Positions 15,826 to 25,500 of a stretch of DNA of 40,798 bases are shown here, piece after piece; position 1 is the first letter of the stretch; the number at the start of each line of letters is the position of its first letter. Below the pieces are notes generated by a model. That model made no database searches. It saw only the letters and a program-made list of their open reading frames with translations, and had not been told where the DNA came from. Made by a program: the position numbers and the translations under genes. This DNA comes from CAMXAS01 sp964442435 (GTDB lineage: Bacteria > Bacteroidota > Bacteroidia > Bacteroidales > P3). The DNA lies in NCBI GenBank assembly GCA_964442435.1, contig CAYTZG010000016.1, forward strand, positions 1-40,798, given 5' to 3'.

Positions 15826-16824
15826 ATGAAATATTCCGTCATTATTCCGGTCTATAACCGGCCGGACGAGATGGCCGAGATGCTGGCGAGTCTGACGGCT
15901 CAGACTGAAAAGAATTTTGAAGTCGTTGTGGTAGAGGACGGTTCGAGTCTGCCGTGCGATGAGGTTGTGAATCAATATGCCGACCGGCTGGAGGTACAAT
16001 ATATCACTAAGCCGAATACTGGGCGGAGCGACACGCGCAATGTGGGTATGGGGCGCGCCAAGGGCGATTATTTCCTGTTTTTCGATTCGGATTGCATTCT
16101 GCCGCCGGAGTATATGCAGATCCTGAACCGTTGTCTGTCAAATCAATATGTGGATTGTTTCGGCGGCCCCGACCGCGCCCTACCTACGTTTACGGCCATG
16201 CAGAAGGCGGTCAATTTCGCGATGACGTCGTTTCTGACCACGGGTGGCATACGCGGAAGCGCGAAAGTCAGCATGGAGAAATTCAATCCGCGTTCGTTCA
16301 ATATGGGGCTGTCCCGTGCGGTGTATGAGAAAGTAGGGGGCTTCGCCGATATGTTCGGCGAAGATATCGACCTTAGCATCCGGATTCGAGAAGCCGGTTT
16401 CTCCATCGCGTTGTTGCCGGAGGTGTCGGTTTACCACAAACGTCGCGTCAACCTTAAAAAGTTCTTCCGACAGGTCTATAATTTCGGACAGGCGCGGATA
16501 TTCCTGTTCAAACTGCATCCGGATTCCCTGAAAGCCGTCCATGTTTTGCCGGCCTTGTTCGTGCTGGGGGAGGCGGTGCTGATATTGTTGGCTATCTTCC
16601 ACAGTGCATGGTGGTTGCTGTTTCCGGCTTTCTATATCGTCCTGCTGTTCTTTGCCTCTTTGTTCAAGAACAAATCTCTGAAAATAGCGCTTTTGTCTAT
16701 CGTCACGGCCTTTATCCAACTCAATGGCTACGGCTGTGGTTTCCTCAAAGCCTTCTGCACGAAAGTGCTGTTCGGCAAGGAATTGGAAAAAGGCGAAAAG
16801 TTGCGCCGCGCCTACAATAAGTAG
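15826..16824 (+). CDS. Family 2 glycosyltransferase with C-terminal membrane segments
   Basis: This 332-residue protein starts at ATG 15826, where the GT-A fold begins directly (YSVIIPVYNRPDEM). An earlier in-frame stretch from 15712 is not needed. VVVEDGSS (35-41) and the metal-binding DSD (87-89) are typical of GT2 enzymes using nucleotide sugars. GEDIDLSIRIREAG is the acceptor-side ED motif. Three hydrophobic segments at about 238-258, 261-281 and 287-307 anchor it to the inner membrane with the catalytic domain in the cytoplasm. The sugar and acceptor are unknown; surface glycan or glycolipid synthesis is likely. No other glycan genes are adjacent. Confidence 0.9.
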   Translation: MKYSVIIPVYNRPDEMAEMLASLTAQTEKNFEVVVVEDGSSLPCDEVVNQYADRLEVQYITKPNTGRSDTRNVGMGRAKGDYFLFFDSDCILPPEYMQILNRCLSNQYVDCFGGPDRALPTFTAMQKAVNFAMTSFLTTGGIRGSAKVSMEKFNPRSFNMGLSRAVYEKVGGFADMFGEDIDLSIRIREAGFSIALLPEVSVYHKRRVNLKKFFRQVYNFGQARIFLFKLHPDSLKAVHVLPALFVLGEAVLILLAIFHSAWWLLFPAFYIVLLFFASLFKNKSLKIALLSIVTAFIQLNGYGCGFLKAFCTKVLFGKELEKGEKLRRAYNK

Positions 16825-17010
16825 GGTACGGCCAATTATCCGGTAGTTAACTCCGCAGGGATGTGTTGTTTTATTGGGGCTTATCATCGAACGGTGATTT
16901 ATGCCTCAATCGGTCGAAAATATCGTCTGCCGTTTTCCGATGGGAATCGGATAGGAGACATGGTGTTTTTAATCGCAAAGCCAGTACCTTTTATTTAACA
17001 AAATCAAATA
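16825..17010. other. Gene-free stretch before the first T9SS cassette
   Basis: I see no credible gene, RNA or strong hairpin here. It runs from the glycosyltransferase stop to the conserved leader at 17011. No clear terminator for the glycosyltransferase was found. Confidence 0.5.
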
Positions 17011-17102
17011 TTTATAATAATAAGCCGTAGTGAAAACATAGTTATGCCGTAGTAAACTTGTAGTAAAAAATTGCGGATAATCGAATCGTTGTACTAAATT
17101 TA
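17011..17102 (+). promoter_or_regulatory. Conserved leader L1: phased GTAGT repeats and promoter
   Basis: Four (G/A)TAGT units start at 17027, 17038, 17049 and 17060, an exact 11-base period (about one helical turn). The stretch 17011-17035 is identical to 27015-27039 upstream of the second cassette. The last unit is followed by ATTG (17070-17073) and, 21 bases on, TAAATTTA (17095-17102), a weak -33/-7 pair. The -7 candidate starts 35 bases from the last repeat, the same as in the second leader. The ATG at 17107 is so close that the mRNA would be nearly leaderless. Confidence 0.65.
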
Positions 17103-17106
17103 TAGC

Positions 17107-18884
17107 ATGGAAAAAAGAATATCTTTTGGCATCTTGCTGTTGGTTTTCATCGTGGGAATCCGTCCGGGTAAGGCGGAATCCGTTCATAAAGTCGATACCA
17201 CACCGGCTGCGGCGCATATCCTGTTGGAAGAATTTACGGGTTTGCATTGCAGTTATTGCCCGCAGGCTCATACCATCGCCAACAATCTGACGTATGTCAA
17301 TCCCGGTCGGGTTCATGTCATGGCGGTTCACACGGGCAGTTTGGCCGTGCCGTCCGGCAATGACCCGGATTTGCGTACCCCTTATGGCGACAGTCTGTAT
17401 CTGTGGGCGGGGCAGGGCGGTATGCCGAGCGGCGATATCAACCGGACCGTTTATCCGGAATGTACGCGGGAAGACAGTTACACCCTGTCTCGTGGCGATT
17501 GGATGCACGTGGCCCGTCGTCTGTTGAATGCCGAAACGCCGGCTCCCGTCAACCTCTATGCCGAAGCGCGGATAGAACCGGCGTCCCCGGATCCGCATAT
17601 ATATATATTGATGTAGAGGCCTATGGCGTCAACCCGACGCCGGCTCCGGTTTTCCTTCATGTTGCGCTGACCGAGAATTTCGTACCCGGTTCCCAAGCGG
17701 GTAGCGGCATATCTTCTTATCTGCATCGTCATGTATTGCGTGACCTTGTAACCGGCCTTTACGGCGATACGCTCAAACCGTCGGAATTTACCAAAGGCTC
17801 TTATTTATCACGTACTTATGATTACGCATTGCCGGCGCAGTTCGGCAACCGCGTGCCCAATCAGGCCAATCTGGCTTGCCTCGTCTTTATAACCGACAGC
17901 ACGGGGGCGGTTCTCAACAGCATGGAAGCCGAGGTGGCGTGTGCCGCCAAAGCGCCGCTCGACTATCTGCAAATCACGCTCAACCGTTTGGGAAAATACT
18001 ATGGCGGCTCCGCCTACGATGTCTATGTGGTCAACCCGTCCGACGATACGGTGCGCAGTCTGACGTTTGCGTTTGAACTCAACGGCGAAAAAAGGGAATA
18101 CGCGTTGCAGGGCTTGAACGTATGGCCCAAGACGGAAACCGTCGTGACGTTGCAGACGGATTTCGCGCCCGATGCTTTGAAAAAAGTCAATATTTATTCG
18201 CTTCGGCTCACGCAGGCAAACGGCAAGTCCATACAATCCAATCTGATACAATCGAGCTTCAACGAACCGCTGGATTTGTCGTCCGAGGCGGTTAAAATCG
18301 AATTTACGGGCGATGCTTTCGGCAGTGACAACGAAATCCGTTTGACGGATGTTGCCGGCCGTTTGGTTTATGGCGCCGGCCCGTTTGCGGATGGCGTGGA
18401 GGCGTTCAGCATTTCCGATGAACTGCCGGTTGAGCCGGGTCAAATCTATGTGCTGGATGTGACGGATAGTTTCCGCGACGGCGTGGAAGATGGCGGCGGC
18501 ATCCGCATCTTGGATGCCCGTGACAGCGTATGGTACCGCTCTTATATAGGTAGTTACGGTCATCTGATATCGTTCCGCAGACCGGGAGCGGAAACGGCCG
18601 TGGAAGCGGTTGAGGCCGCTGGCGGAACTATCGATATTCAGCTTTATCCGAATCCGACACAGGCGGATGTGGAAGTCCGTCTGCAAGGCTGGGCGGCCGG
18701 TCGGGCGGAGATAAGCGTTTATAATCTGCAGGGACAGCCGGTATTTATGCGTGAAATCCTGTTGCCGGCCGGTGGCAAAGCGACGGAAATAATCGAGGTG
18801 TCCGACTTTCCGCAAGGCATTTATATGGTGCGTGTGTTGCAAAACCGGCGGCACGTGGTCAAGAAATTGGTGGTTCGACATTAA
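17107..18884 (+). pseudogene. B0: Omp28-like T9SS cargo gene, frameshifted at (AT)6
   Basis: The first part (17107-17616, 169 residues) has a signal peptide and the Omp28-like thioredoxin motif LLEEFTGLHCSYCP with Cys48 and Cys51. It then stops at TAG 17614. The rest continues in another frame to 18884, with the VLRDLVTGLYGD motif, a domain shared with B1/B2 (about 18290-18550), and a T9SS type A sorting domain beginning QLYPNPTQADVEVRLQG. The switch falls in (AT)6 at 17597-17608. Removing one AT unit joins the frames as DPHIYIDVEAYGV, matching the paralogues, and gives about 591 residues. It could be a phase-variable gene in the OFF state, a true pseudogene or a sequence error. The two parts are clearly one gene. 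Confidence 0.85.
17597..17608 (+). repeat. (AT)6 dinucleotide tract at the B0 frameshift
   Basis: Six AT units inside the coding region lie exactly where the reading frame must change. Five or eight units would keep the gene open; six closes it at 17614-17616. Simple repeats of this kind can slip during replication. Confidence 0.85.
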
Positions 18885-18916
18885 ACAAATACAAATAATC
18901 AATAAAAACAGCCATT

Positions 18917-20752
18917 ATGAAAAAGTCAATGATTTTATGCGGGCTCCTGGCTTGTGCGATGACCGCGATGCCGGTTCGGGCACAATGGAGCGGTAATACG
19001 GAAAATCCGGTGCGGATATCGGAGTCGTATATATGGGGCGATGAAATGTTGGCCGATGATGAAGGCAATCTCTATTTCTATTATCTGACCCCTGAAAGCA
19101 GAGCGGACCAAACGGAAAGCCAGCCTGTATCCTTGCAGGGTTTTGAACATTACAAAAGCGGTGTCTATGGCGGTTCGGAAAAATCGCTGCGGATTGTGCC
19201 TTATGTCAAGAAAGTCAATTATGACGGTACGATGGCCTGGGAGGCGCCTATCCGTTTGAGCGCCTATCCGACACTGACTTATACGATGGTCAACAGTTAC
19301 ATCACGTTGGACAAACAGGGCAATCTCGTGGCCGTCGTATGGGATGCGCGTTTGGATTCCAGCACCAATCGCTACACGGCAACCGCCTACAAGATTTCGC
19401 CCGAAGGCAAGATGCTTTGGGGAGAAGACGGGGTCAACCTGTGCAGCGGCAAGCGTTACGCTTTCGGCGCCTGTATGAATCTGACGACCTTGGACGACAA
19501 CAGCACCGTCTTTGCCTGGGCGGGGGTTGAGGATTTTGAATCGGACGTGCAGACGATTTATATGCAGCGTGTGACGGCCGACGGCAAGGCGCAGTGGACC
19601 GACAAGAAGATGGAGAGCGGCAACACGGCCGTTTCCTATCCCTATATGGTCAATGCCGGCAGCAATGAATATTTCATGTTCTATTGTTCGGGTTCGACGC
19701 CGGATATGTATGTGCAGAAATACGATTTCGACGGTAATGCCGTTTGGGCGCAACCTACGTTGGTTTACGGTATGGGCGGTTTCGGGAACGGTAGCGCGAT
19801 GCAGGTCATCCTTACGCTGGCGCCGGCCAAGAACGGCCTGTTGGTGGGCTGGAACGACGACCGCAACGGCACGCAGTCGGAGTCTGTATATATAGCGTAT
19901 ATCGACCGTGACGGCAAGCACGTATTCGCACCGGGCGATGCCGGCCTTCAGGTCGGCTATTCCGGTAATCGCGGTTTCCAGCCGTCTATCGTCTACAATT
20001 ATGAATCCGATGACATCTATGTCGTTTGGCGCGAAACGAGTCCGAGTCAGACGTACCAGCAGGTAAGAGGCCAACGCATCAGCCTGTCCGGCGAATTGCT
20101 TTGGAGTCCTGAGGGCGTGGAAATCTGTGCCTTTGAAGAACGGCAGGCCGGTCAGGGAACGGTGCAGGCCGGTCTTAAAGGCGGTGCGATGTTCTTCTAT
20201 ATGAAGCAACGGGCGGCGGGCGACTATGGCCATACGGAAGCCTATGCCACGCTGTATTCGCAGGAGGGCAAGCCGGTTTGGGATATGGAAGAAGTGCCCT
20301 TGACCGATGGGAAACATGCGCAGGCTTCTTTGTACTCCACGCCTTTGCGGAAAAACCAGTGGGTGGTCAGCTACCATGATAACCGGAATTATAACGGCAA
20401 TTTGAACAGTTACGATGTTTTCGCGCAGAATGTTTTGATAGACGGCAAGTTGGGAAGCGATGCCCATCTGCTGGCCAACGAACATGGCGTTAAAGCGGCC
20501 GTAGCGTTCGGCGTATCGCCCAACCCGGTGCGCGAAACCTTGAACGTGCGGATTGAAACCGCCCAACCGTCCGCTTTGCGGCTTACGCTCTGCAATTCGG
20601 TCGGCATGGAGGTGGCCACGTTGTACGAAGGCCGGGTGGAAGGTTCGGAAATGCTTTGCCTATCCCGTCCCGCCGGCCTGAAAGCCGGACTCTATGTCGT
20701 AAAGGCGGTGCTGAACGGTTCGGAAAGCAGTGTGAAAGTCGTGCTGCAATAG
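18917..20752 (+). CDS. A1: secreted repeat protein with T9SS sorting domain
   Basis: This 611-residue protein has a signal peptide (MKKSMILCG to PVRAQ). The body is built of repeated units of the kind YDGTMAW, SPEGKMLW, TADGKAQW, DFDGNAVW and SLSGELLW, alternating with strands such as NLVAVVWDARLDS. This resembles a beta-propeller of sugar- or protein-binding type, but no catalytic motif is visible. The C-terminal 85 residues (FGVSPNPVRETLNV to VKVVLQ) are a T9SS type A sorting domain, so export across the outer membrane is predicted. It is the paralogue of the protein at 27188. A1 has an extra segment of about 29 residues near position 60 (RADQTESQPVSLQG...). It follows B0 after 32 bases and precedes B1 by 14. 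Confidence 0.88.
   Translation: MKKSMILCGLLACAMTAMPVRAQWSGNTENPVRISESYIWGDEMLADDEGNLYFYYLTPESRADQTESQPVSLQGFEHYKSGVYGGSEKSLRIVPYVKKVNYDGTMAWEAPIRLSAYPTLTYTMVNSYITLDKQGNLVAVVWDARLDSSTNRYTATAYKISPEGKMLWGEDGVNLCSGKRYAFGACMNLTTLDDNSTVFAWAGVEDFESDVQTIYMQRVTADGKAQWTDKKMESGNTAVSYPYMVNAGSNEYFMFYCSGSTPDMYVQKYDFDGNAVWAQPTLVYGMGGFGNGSAMQVILTLAPAKNGLLVGWNDDRNGTQSESVYIAYIDRDGKHVFAPGDAGLQVGYSGNRGFQPSIVYNYESDDIYVVWRETSPSQTYQQVRGQRISLSGELLWSPEGVEICAFEERQAGQGTVQAGLKGGAMFFYMKQRAAGDYGHTEAYATLYSQEGKPVWDMEEVPLTDGKHAQASLYSTPLRKNQWVVSYHDNRNYNGNLNSYDVFAQNVLIDGKLGSDAHLLANEHGVKAAVAFGVSPNPVRETLNVRIETAQPSALRLTLCNSVGMEVATLYEGRVEGSEMLCLSRPAGLKAGLYVVKAVLNGSESSVKVVLQ
20664..20718 (+). repeat. 55-base tract identical to 28851-28905
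   Basis: This part of the A1 sorting-domain coding sequence is identical, base for base, to the same part of A2. A second identical tract of 47 bases is shared by B1 (20860-20906) and B2 (29046-29092). The bodies of A1 and A2 differ much more, so these tracts suggest local gene conversion or strong constraint. Confidence 0.8.
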
Positions 20753-20766
20753 TTGAGATTTGAGCT

Positions 20767-22515
20767 ATGTTCAGGTCTTTGTTTAAAACAGGTATAGCGG
20801 CTTTGGGTCTGGGGCTAATCTCAGTCTTCTCACTATACGGGCAAGCAAGGGTGTCCGTACAGCCCCGCCCAAAGGCCGTTCTTTTGGAAGAATATACCGG
20901 CTGGGGGTGCGGCAACTGTCCCGACGGCGCGGCCATGGCGGCGCAGCTGAAGGCTTTGCGTGGCGAAGGTTTGCAAGTCATCGCCGTCCATGCCGGCCAC
21001 TATGCCGAACCCGGCGAATACAACCGTTTCGACCTGCGTACCGATTATAGCGACAGCTTGTTGGCGCAGGCCGGCGAATACGGCTACCCGCAGGGAACCG
21101 TGGATAGGGTATATATGCCGGAGTACGGCCGCATCATGGCCATGGGGCGCGGTTATTGGCCCAAAGCCATCAAGTCGCGTTCGTTCGATACGGCGGTGGT
21201 CAATCTGTGGGTCGGGGCGTCTTTGGCCGCCGACAGCCGCACGTTGTCCGTTACGGTGGAGGGCTATTATTACCGTTCCGCCTTATCGGCCGTGAACCGC
21301 CTCAATGTGGCTTTGTTGCAGAACCATATCGAGGGACCGCAGAACCAGGCGCCGGAAGGTTATCGGCACGAACACGTGTTGCGCGACCTGTTGACCGGCT
21401 TTTGGGGCGACAACCTTACGGAAACCGCGGCGGGCACGCTGTTCGAAAAGACCTATACCTATACGGTGCCGGCCGACTATCGCGGTGTGGCCGTCGATTT
21501 AAGGCAGTTGGAAATCGTGGTCTTCGTATGTGACGATACCGATACCGTGTTGAACGTTACGGCTTGCAAGCCGGCTTTGAGCGGTATTTCCGACCCGACG
21601 GACGCGGTGCTGACGCTGTCGGCCGTCGGCAACCGTTCGGTGTCTCGCGTATTCGAAGCCGAGGTGGAGAACACGGGCAGCGATACGATACGGACGTTGC
21701 GTTACGAGGCGATGGTTAACGATACCGCGCGGACATACGACCTGACGGTGGCGGTGCCGCCCTACGAAAAACGGCCCGTCCTGCTGGGGGTTGACGCTTA
21801 TACGCCGCTCGACCGCAACCGGGTTGATTTCAGGTTGATGCAGGCCAACGGTACGGCATTGAACCAGCCGGCGGTTTCGGTTACGTTCAGTGGCCCCATT
21901 GCTTGCGTTTCGCCTTTTACGGTCGAACTCAAAACCGACCTCTGTCCCGATGAGGTGTATTGGTATGTGGCCGATGCGGCGGGCAACCGTATTCAGACTT
22001 ACGGGCCTTACGCGGGTTCGGAAGCCGTTTCGGTCAACGAGGAACTGAATCTTGAAGAAGGGCTGTATATGTTGTGTTTTGCCGACCGCTGGTGGGATGG
22101 CTGGCAGGAACGTCCGAAAGGCTATTATAAAGTCAAGGACGCCGACGGCCTGTTGTTGGGGCAGAACTACGATGTCAAGGAGCGGGGCGAACAGATTGCG
22201 TTGCGGGTCGGTCGGTCCAAGCAGGCCAATGAAGGCGTGCGGGCACTGGCGGCGGCCGATATGCGGCTGTATCCGAATCCGGCCGCCATGGTGACGACGC
22301 TGACCGGCCGTGCGCTGGAAGACGGCGTTTGGCATTGGCGTCTCACCGATTTGCAAGGGCGGATTTTGCGGCAGGGGATGCTGACGGTAAGCCGGGGCGA
22401 AACGTTTGCCGTGGAAGTGCCGCTCGAAACGTTGAACAACGGTCTCTATCTGCTGACGATAGGGAACGGTATAGGAGAAAACTTATTTAAAATCAATAAA
22501 AACAAAGCGTTATGA
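20767..22515 (+). CDS. B1: Omp28-like T9SS cargo protein with CxxC
   Basis: This 582-residue protein has a signal peptide (about 1-26). Its Omp28-like thioredoxin domain contains LLEEYTGWGCGNCPDG, placing the CxxC at Cys48 and Cys51, followed by VIAVHAGHYAEPG and the cis-Pro-like GYPQGTVDR. A middle domain contains HEHVLRDLLTGFWGD. A later domain (TDLCPDEVYWYVADAAGNRI to GWQERPKGYYKVKDA) is shared with B0 and B2. The C-terminus (LYPNPAAMVTTLTG to LFKIN) is a T9SS type A sorting domain. Omp28 of Porphyromonas is a surface adhesin/receptor candidate; a thiol-disulfide role for this CxxC is inferred. Its stop overlaps the C1 start as ATGA. Confidence 0.9.
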   Translation: MFRSLFKTGIAALGLGLISVFSLYGQARVSVQPRPKAVLLEEYTGWGCGNCPDGAAMAAQLKALRGEGLQVIAVHAGHYAEPGEYNRFDLRTDYSDSLLAQAGEYGYPQGTVDRVYMPEYGRIMAMGRGYWPKAIKSRSFDTAVVNLWVGASLAADSRTLSVTVEGYYYRSALSAVNRLNVALLQNHIEGPQNQAPEGYRHEHVLRDLLTGFWGDNLTETAAGTLFEKTYTYTVPADYRGVAVDLRQLEIVVFVCDDTDTVLNVTACKPALSGISDPTDAVLTLSAVGNRSVSRVFEAEVENTGSDTIRTLRYEAMVNDTARTYDLTVAVPPYEKRPVLLGVDAYTPLDRNRVDFRLMQANGTALNQPAVSVTFSGPIACVSPFTVELKTDLCPDEVYWYVADAAGNRIQTYGPYAGSEAVSVNEELNLEEGLYMLCFADRWWDGWQERPKGYYKVKDADGLLLGQNYDVKERGEQIALRVGRSKQANEGVRALAAADMRLYPNPAAMVTTLTGRALEDGVWHWRLTDLQGRILRQGMLTVSRGETFAVEVPLETLNNGLYLLTIGNGIGENLFKINKNKAL

Positions 22516-25500
22516 AAAAATTATGGCTAATTTTAAGCGTTTTTGTTCTGTGTTCATGTTATGTACAGGGACAGAATGCGTCCTACTATCAGTTTAATAC
22601 GACAGTAGGCGATGGCACATACGTGTCGTTGACCGATGCAACGGAATTGAAAGCGCCCGATGATTTGGTGGGGGCTTTCGATGACTATGCCTATATCTCG
22701 GCCACGGAAGTCAAGAAATTCAGTGAGATTGGCGCTGAAGAATCGTTGGAGGGGTTTGCAATCGGTTTTGATTTTACGTTGGGAGGGCGGCAGTTCGACC
22801 GTTTTATGCCGACTTCGGAAGGCTATGTCGCGTTGGCCTCCGGCTCATTCAGCAAAGCCGACATCACGGCGACGGGGAAGAATTTTCCTGCCTATGCCGT
22901 CGGGCTTAGGGGCGATGATGACACTTATCGGACCACCGCCACGGCCGCGGCCTATAAAATGACCGGCGAGGCCGGCAATCGTGTGCTTTCGGTGGAATAC
23001 AAGAACCAATATTACAATGCAGCCCCCGGCGAGGGCGAAGGGCTCAATTATACAATCCGTTTGTATGAAAACGGCGGCAAAATCGAGCTCTATTTCAGTT
23101 CTATGTTAAGTGGAACATCCAATACTTTTTTTAATATCGGATTTACGACGGGAACGGATAGCGATAATAAACACTATCGGAATCCGGACGGCAATGATTG
23201 GACGAATACCTCCTATGCGTCGAATGGAACTAAGAATATCAACGCCGATGCCAATTTCCCCAAGGGGATGATTTGGACGTTTACCGAACCCGCCCCCTGT
23301 GTGGCACCGACCGATCCGGTGGTTTCGACCATCAATGTGATTCGTCCGGAAGGCTTCAAGGTGGACTATGATTTTGGCGAAAGCACGGCCGACGGCTATG
23401 TGGCCTTTGTTTCGACGGAACCGTTGGCCGAGGGCGTGGCCCCGCAAAACGGCACAATCTATTCCTATGGCGAAAACAGCGAACTGGGGTCGGCTACGTT
23501 CAACGGCACGGGGGCGCTGACCGGTAGCGCATACGTCAATGTTATAGGCACGGTGCCCGAAAACACCTATTATGTCTACACTTATCTGTATAACGAACGT
23601 TGCAAAGGCGACAGAACCTACGGGGCGCGTCAAACCCCGGCCATCCGCTTGTCCGCGCCCGCTTTGGAAATGACCTACGAGAACGACCATATCAGCCTGT
23701 GGCCCAAGGGGACCGATACGCTCGCCGTATTGGCCACGACGGTCAACGGCGAAAAGGACATGAGCAACAACATCGGCAAGGTCGGCCGTTTCGGCATTCC
23801 GACGGCCGCGCAGAACGTGGGCGATACGGTTTGGACAAGCGACCGGCAATTCGGCGGCATCATCCTGTACAAGAATTTGCAGCCGGCGGCCGCTTTCGAC
23901 TACGACGCCACGTTGAAGTCCTATACCAACTACCACTTCGCGGCTTTCCGCCGCGATGCCGACGGGGGCTATGTTTCCGCTTTCGCGCAGGCCGACACGA
24001 TGACGCCGCCGGCCATCCCGTTTATGGACGACTTCAGCACGTTGCCGCCGTTTGGGGAGCCGCAGGGCTATACGGGCAACGGAACGCTTTTGGTGCAGCG
24101 CGGCGGTGGTTTGCAGGCTCGTATTCCACTTAGTTCAACTGGCGATGCAGCCCGTTTGATTTTGGAAACGCCGGAAATCGTCTTCCCGGCCGAAGCGGAT
24201 GCCCGTTTGATATTCGAATATAATTATGTTGTATTGCGCGGCTTTCGCGGTATGAGCGGTACGCTGATAGAGGAAGATTATAATGACGGGAATGGTATAT
24301 ATTTCAGTATCAGCGAAAATGGTGGTGAATGGCAACAGGTTTCGGCTATTAATAAAGTCAATCCGGATTATTTCGATAATATGAATGACCTTAAAAAACG
24401 TTTTGTAACGTTATCCGGCCATAATGGAAAAGCCTGTCGCATACGCATAGAGGCTATAGGGGAAGGTTATACCTTTCAGGCTCAATTGAAAATCGCGAGC
24501 ATCTCCATTGTGGAGAAACCGGCTTGCGACGCGCCTTTGACGGTATCGGTCCCGTCCGAAACGGTTTATGGCGACAGCGCCCGCGTGATCTGGACGCCCT
24601 TCGATGCCGACGAACAACAGGCCGGCATTGCCTACCGTCTTGAAAATGAATCCACTTGGCATATGCTGTTGGAAGAGACCACGGAAGACACGGTCAATGT
24701 GGGCGGCTTGCCTAACCGGACCAATGTGGTGGTAGGCGTCAAGACGCATTGCACGGGCGGCGCCGAGAGCGTCTATACCGAAAGCGGTGTGTTCAGAACC
24801 GGTTATCAGATGCCGTTTATCGAAGACTTTTCTACGGTTGGCGTGTATGATAGAAATGGCACGAAGTTCTATGGTTTGCAGGAAGATTGGGCCATCAGCA
24901 GCAATCCGTTGGGCACGCTTATGTTAAAGGTAGGCATGAATGCGTTGTACGGCAATGTTGTGCTTTTCAACAAAGCGACGCAGGAAGAATACGACCCGTC
25001 GGAACCGGATGGCGACAAGTGTATGCGTTTTGAAGCGGTCAATGGCATCTGGCTCGTGATGCCGCCGGTTGCGCTGGCCGAAGGACACGACGCGGAGCTG
25101 AGCTTCGACGCCGCCTTGTTGAAGAAAAACGCGGCGGACGCGGCGACCGAGGTGCACGCCGAGGCCAAATTCATCGTATACGCTACGGAAATGGCGGAAG
25201 AAGACGGTATGACCAAGCAGACGTTCGCGGCGGAAGACGCCATCCTGACGTTGGGTCAAACCGAATTGACCGCCATAGGCGCGCAAAAGCAACTGAAGGT
25301 GGCGGTGCCGGCCGCTTTGACGGGCAAGGTACGCTTCGGCTTCTATTATAGTGTAGGCGATGCGGATGCGGAAGCTTCGCGTAACCAATTCTATCTCGAC
25401 AACCTCGGTATGGCCGCGGCCTGCGGTCAGGTGGTCGACCCGCAGACGGTTTCGGTGGGCGAAACGACGGCCGTTATCGGTTGGCGCGCTTATCCGGGCA

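Noticed and set aside
17011..17070. Phased GTAGT repeats as a CRISPR array or riboswitch
   Set aside because: The units are only 5 bases with an 11-base period, with no spacers or conserved hairpins; they fit protein-binding sites better.
17403..18884. Separate gene starting inside B0
   Set aside because: The first 65 or so codons overlap B0 in the wrong frame and look non-coding. The homology to B1/B2 begins only at the (AT)6 tract, so it is the 3' part of the same gene.
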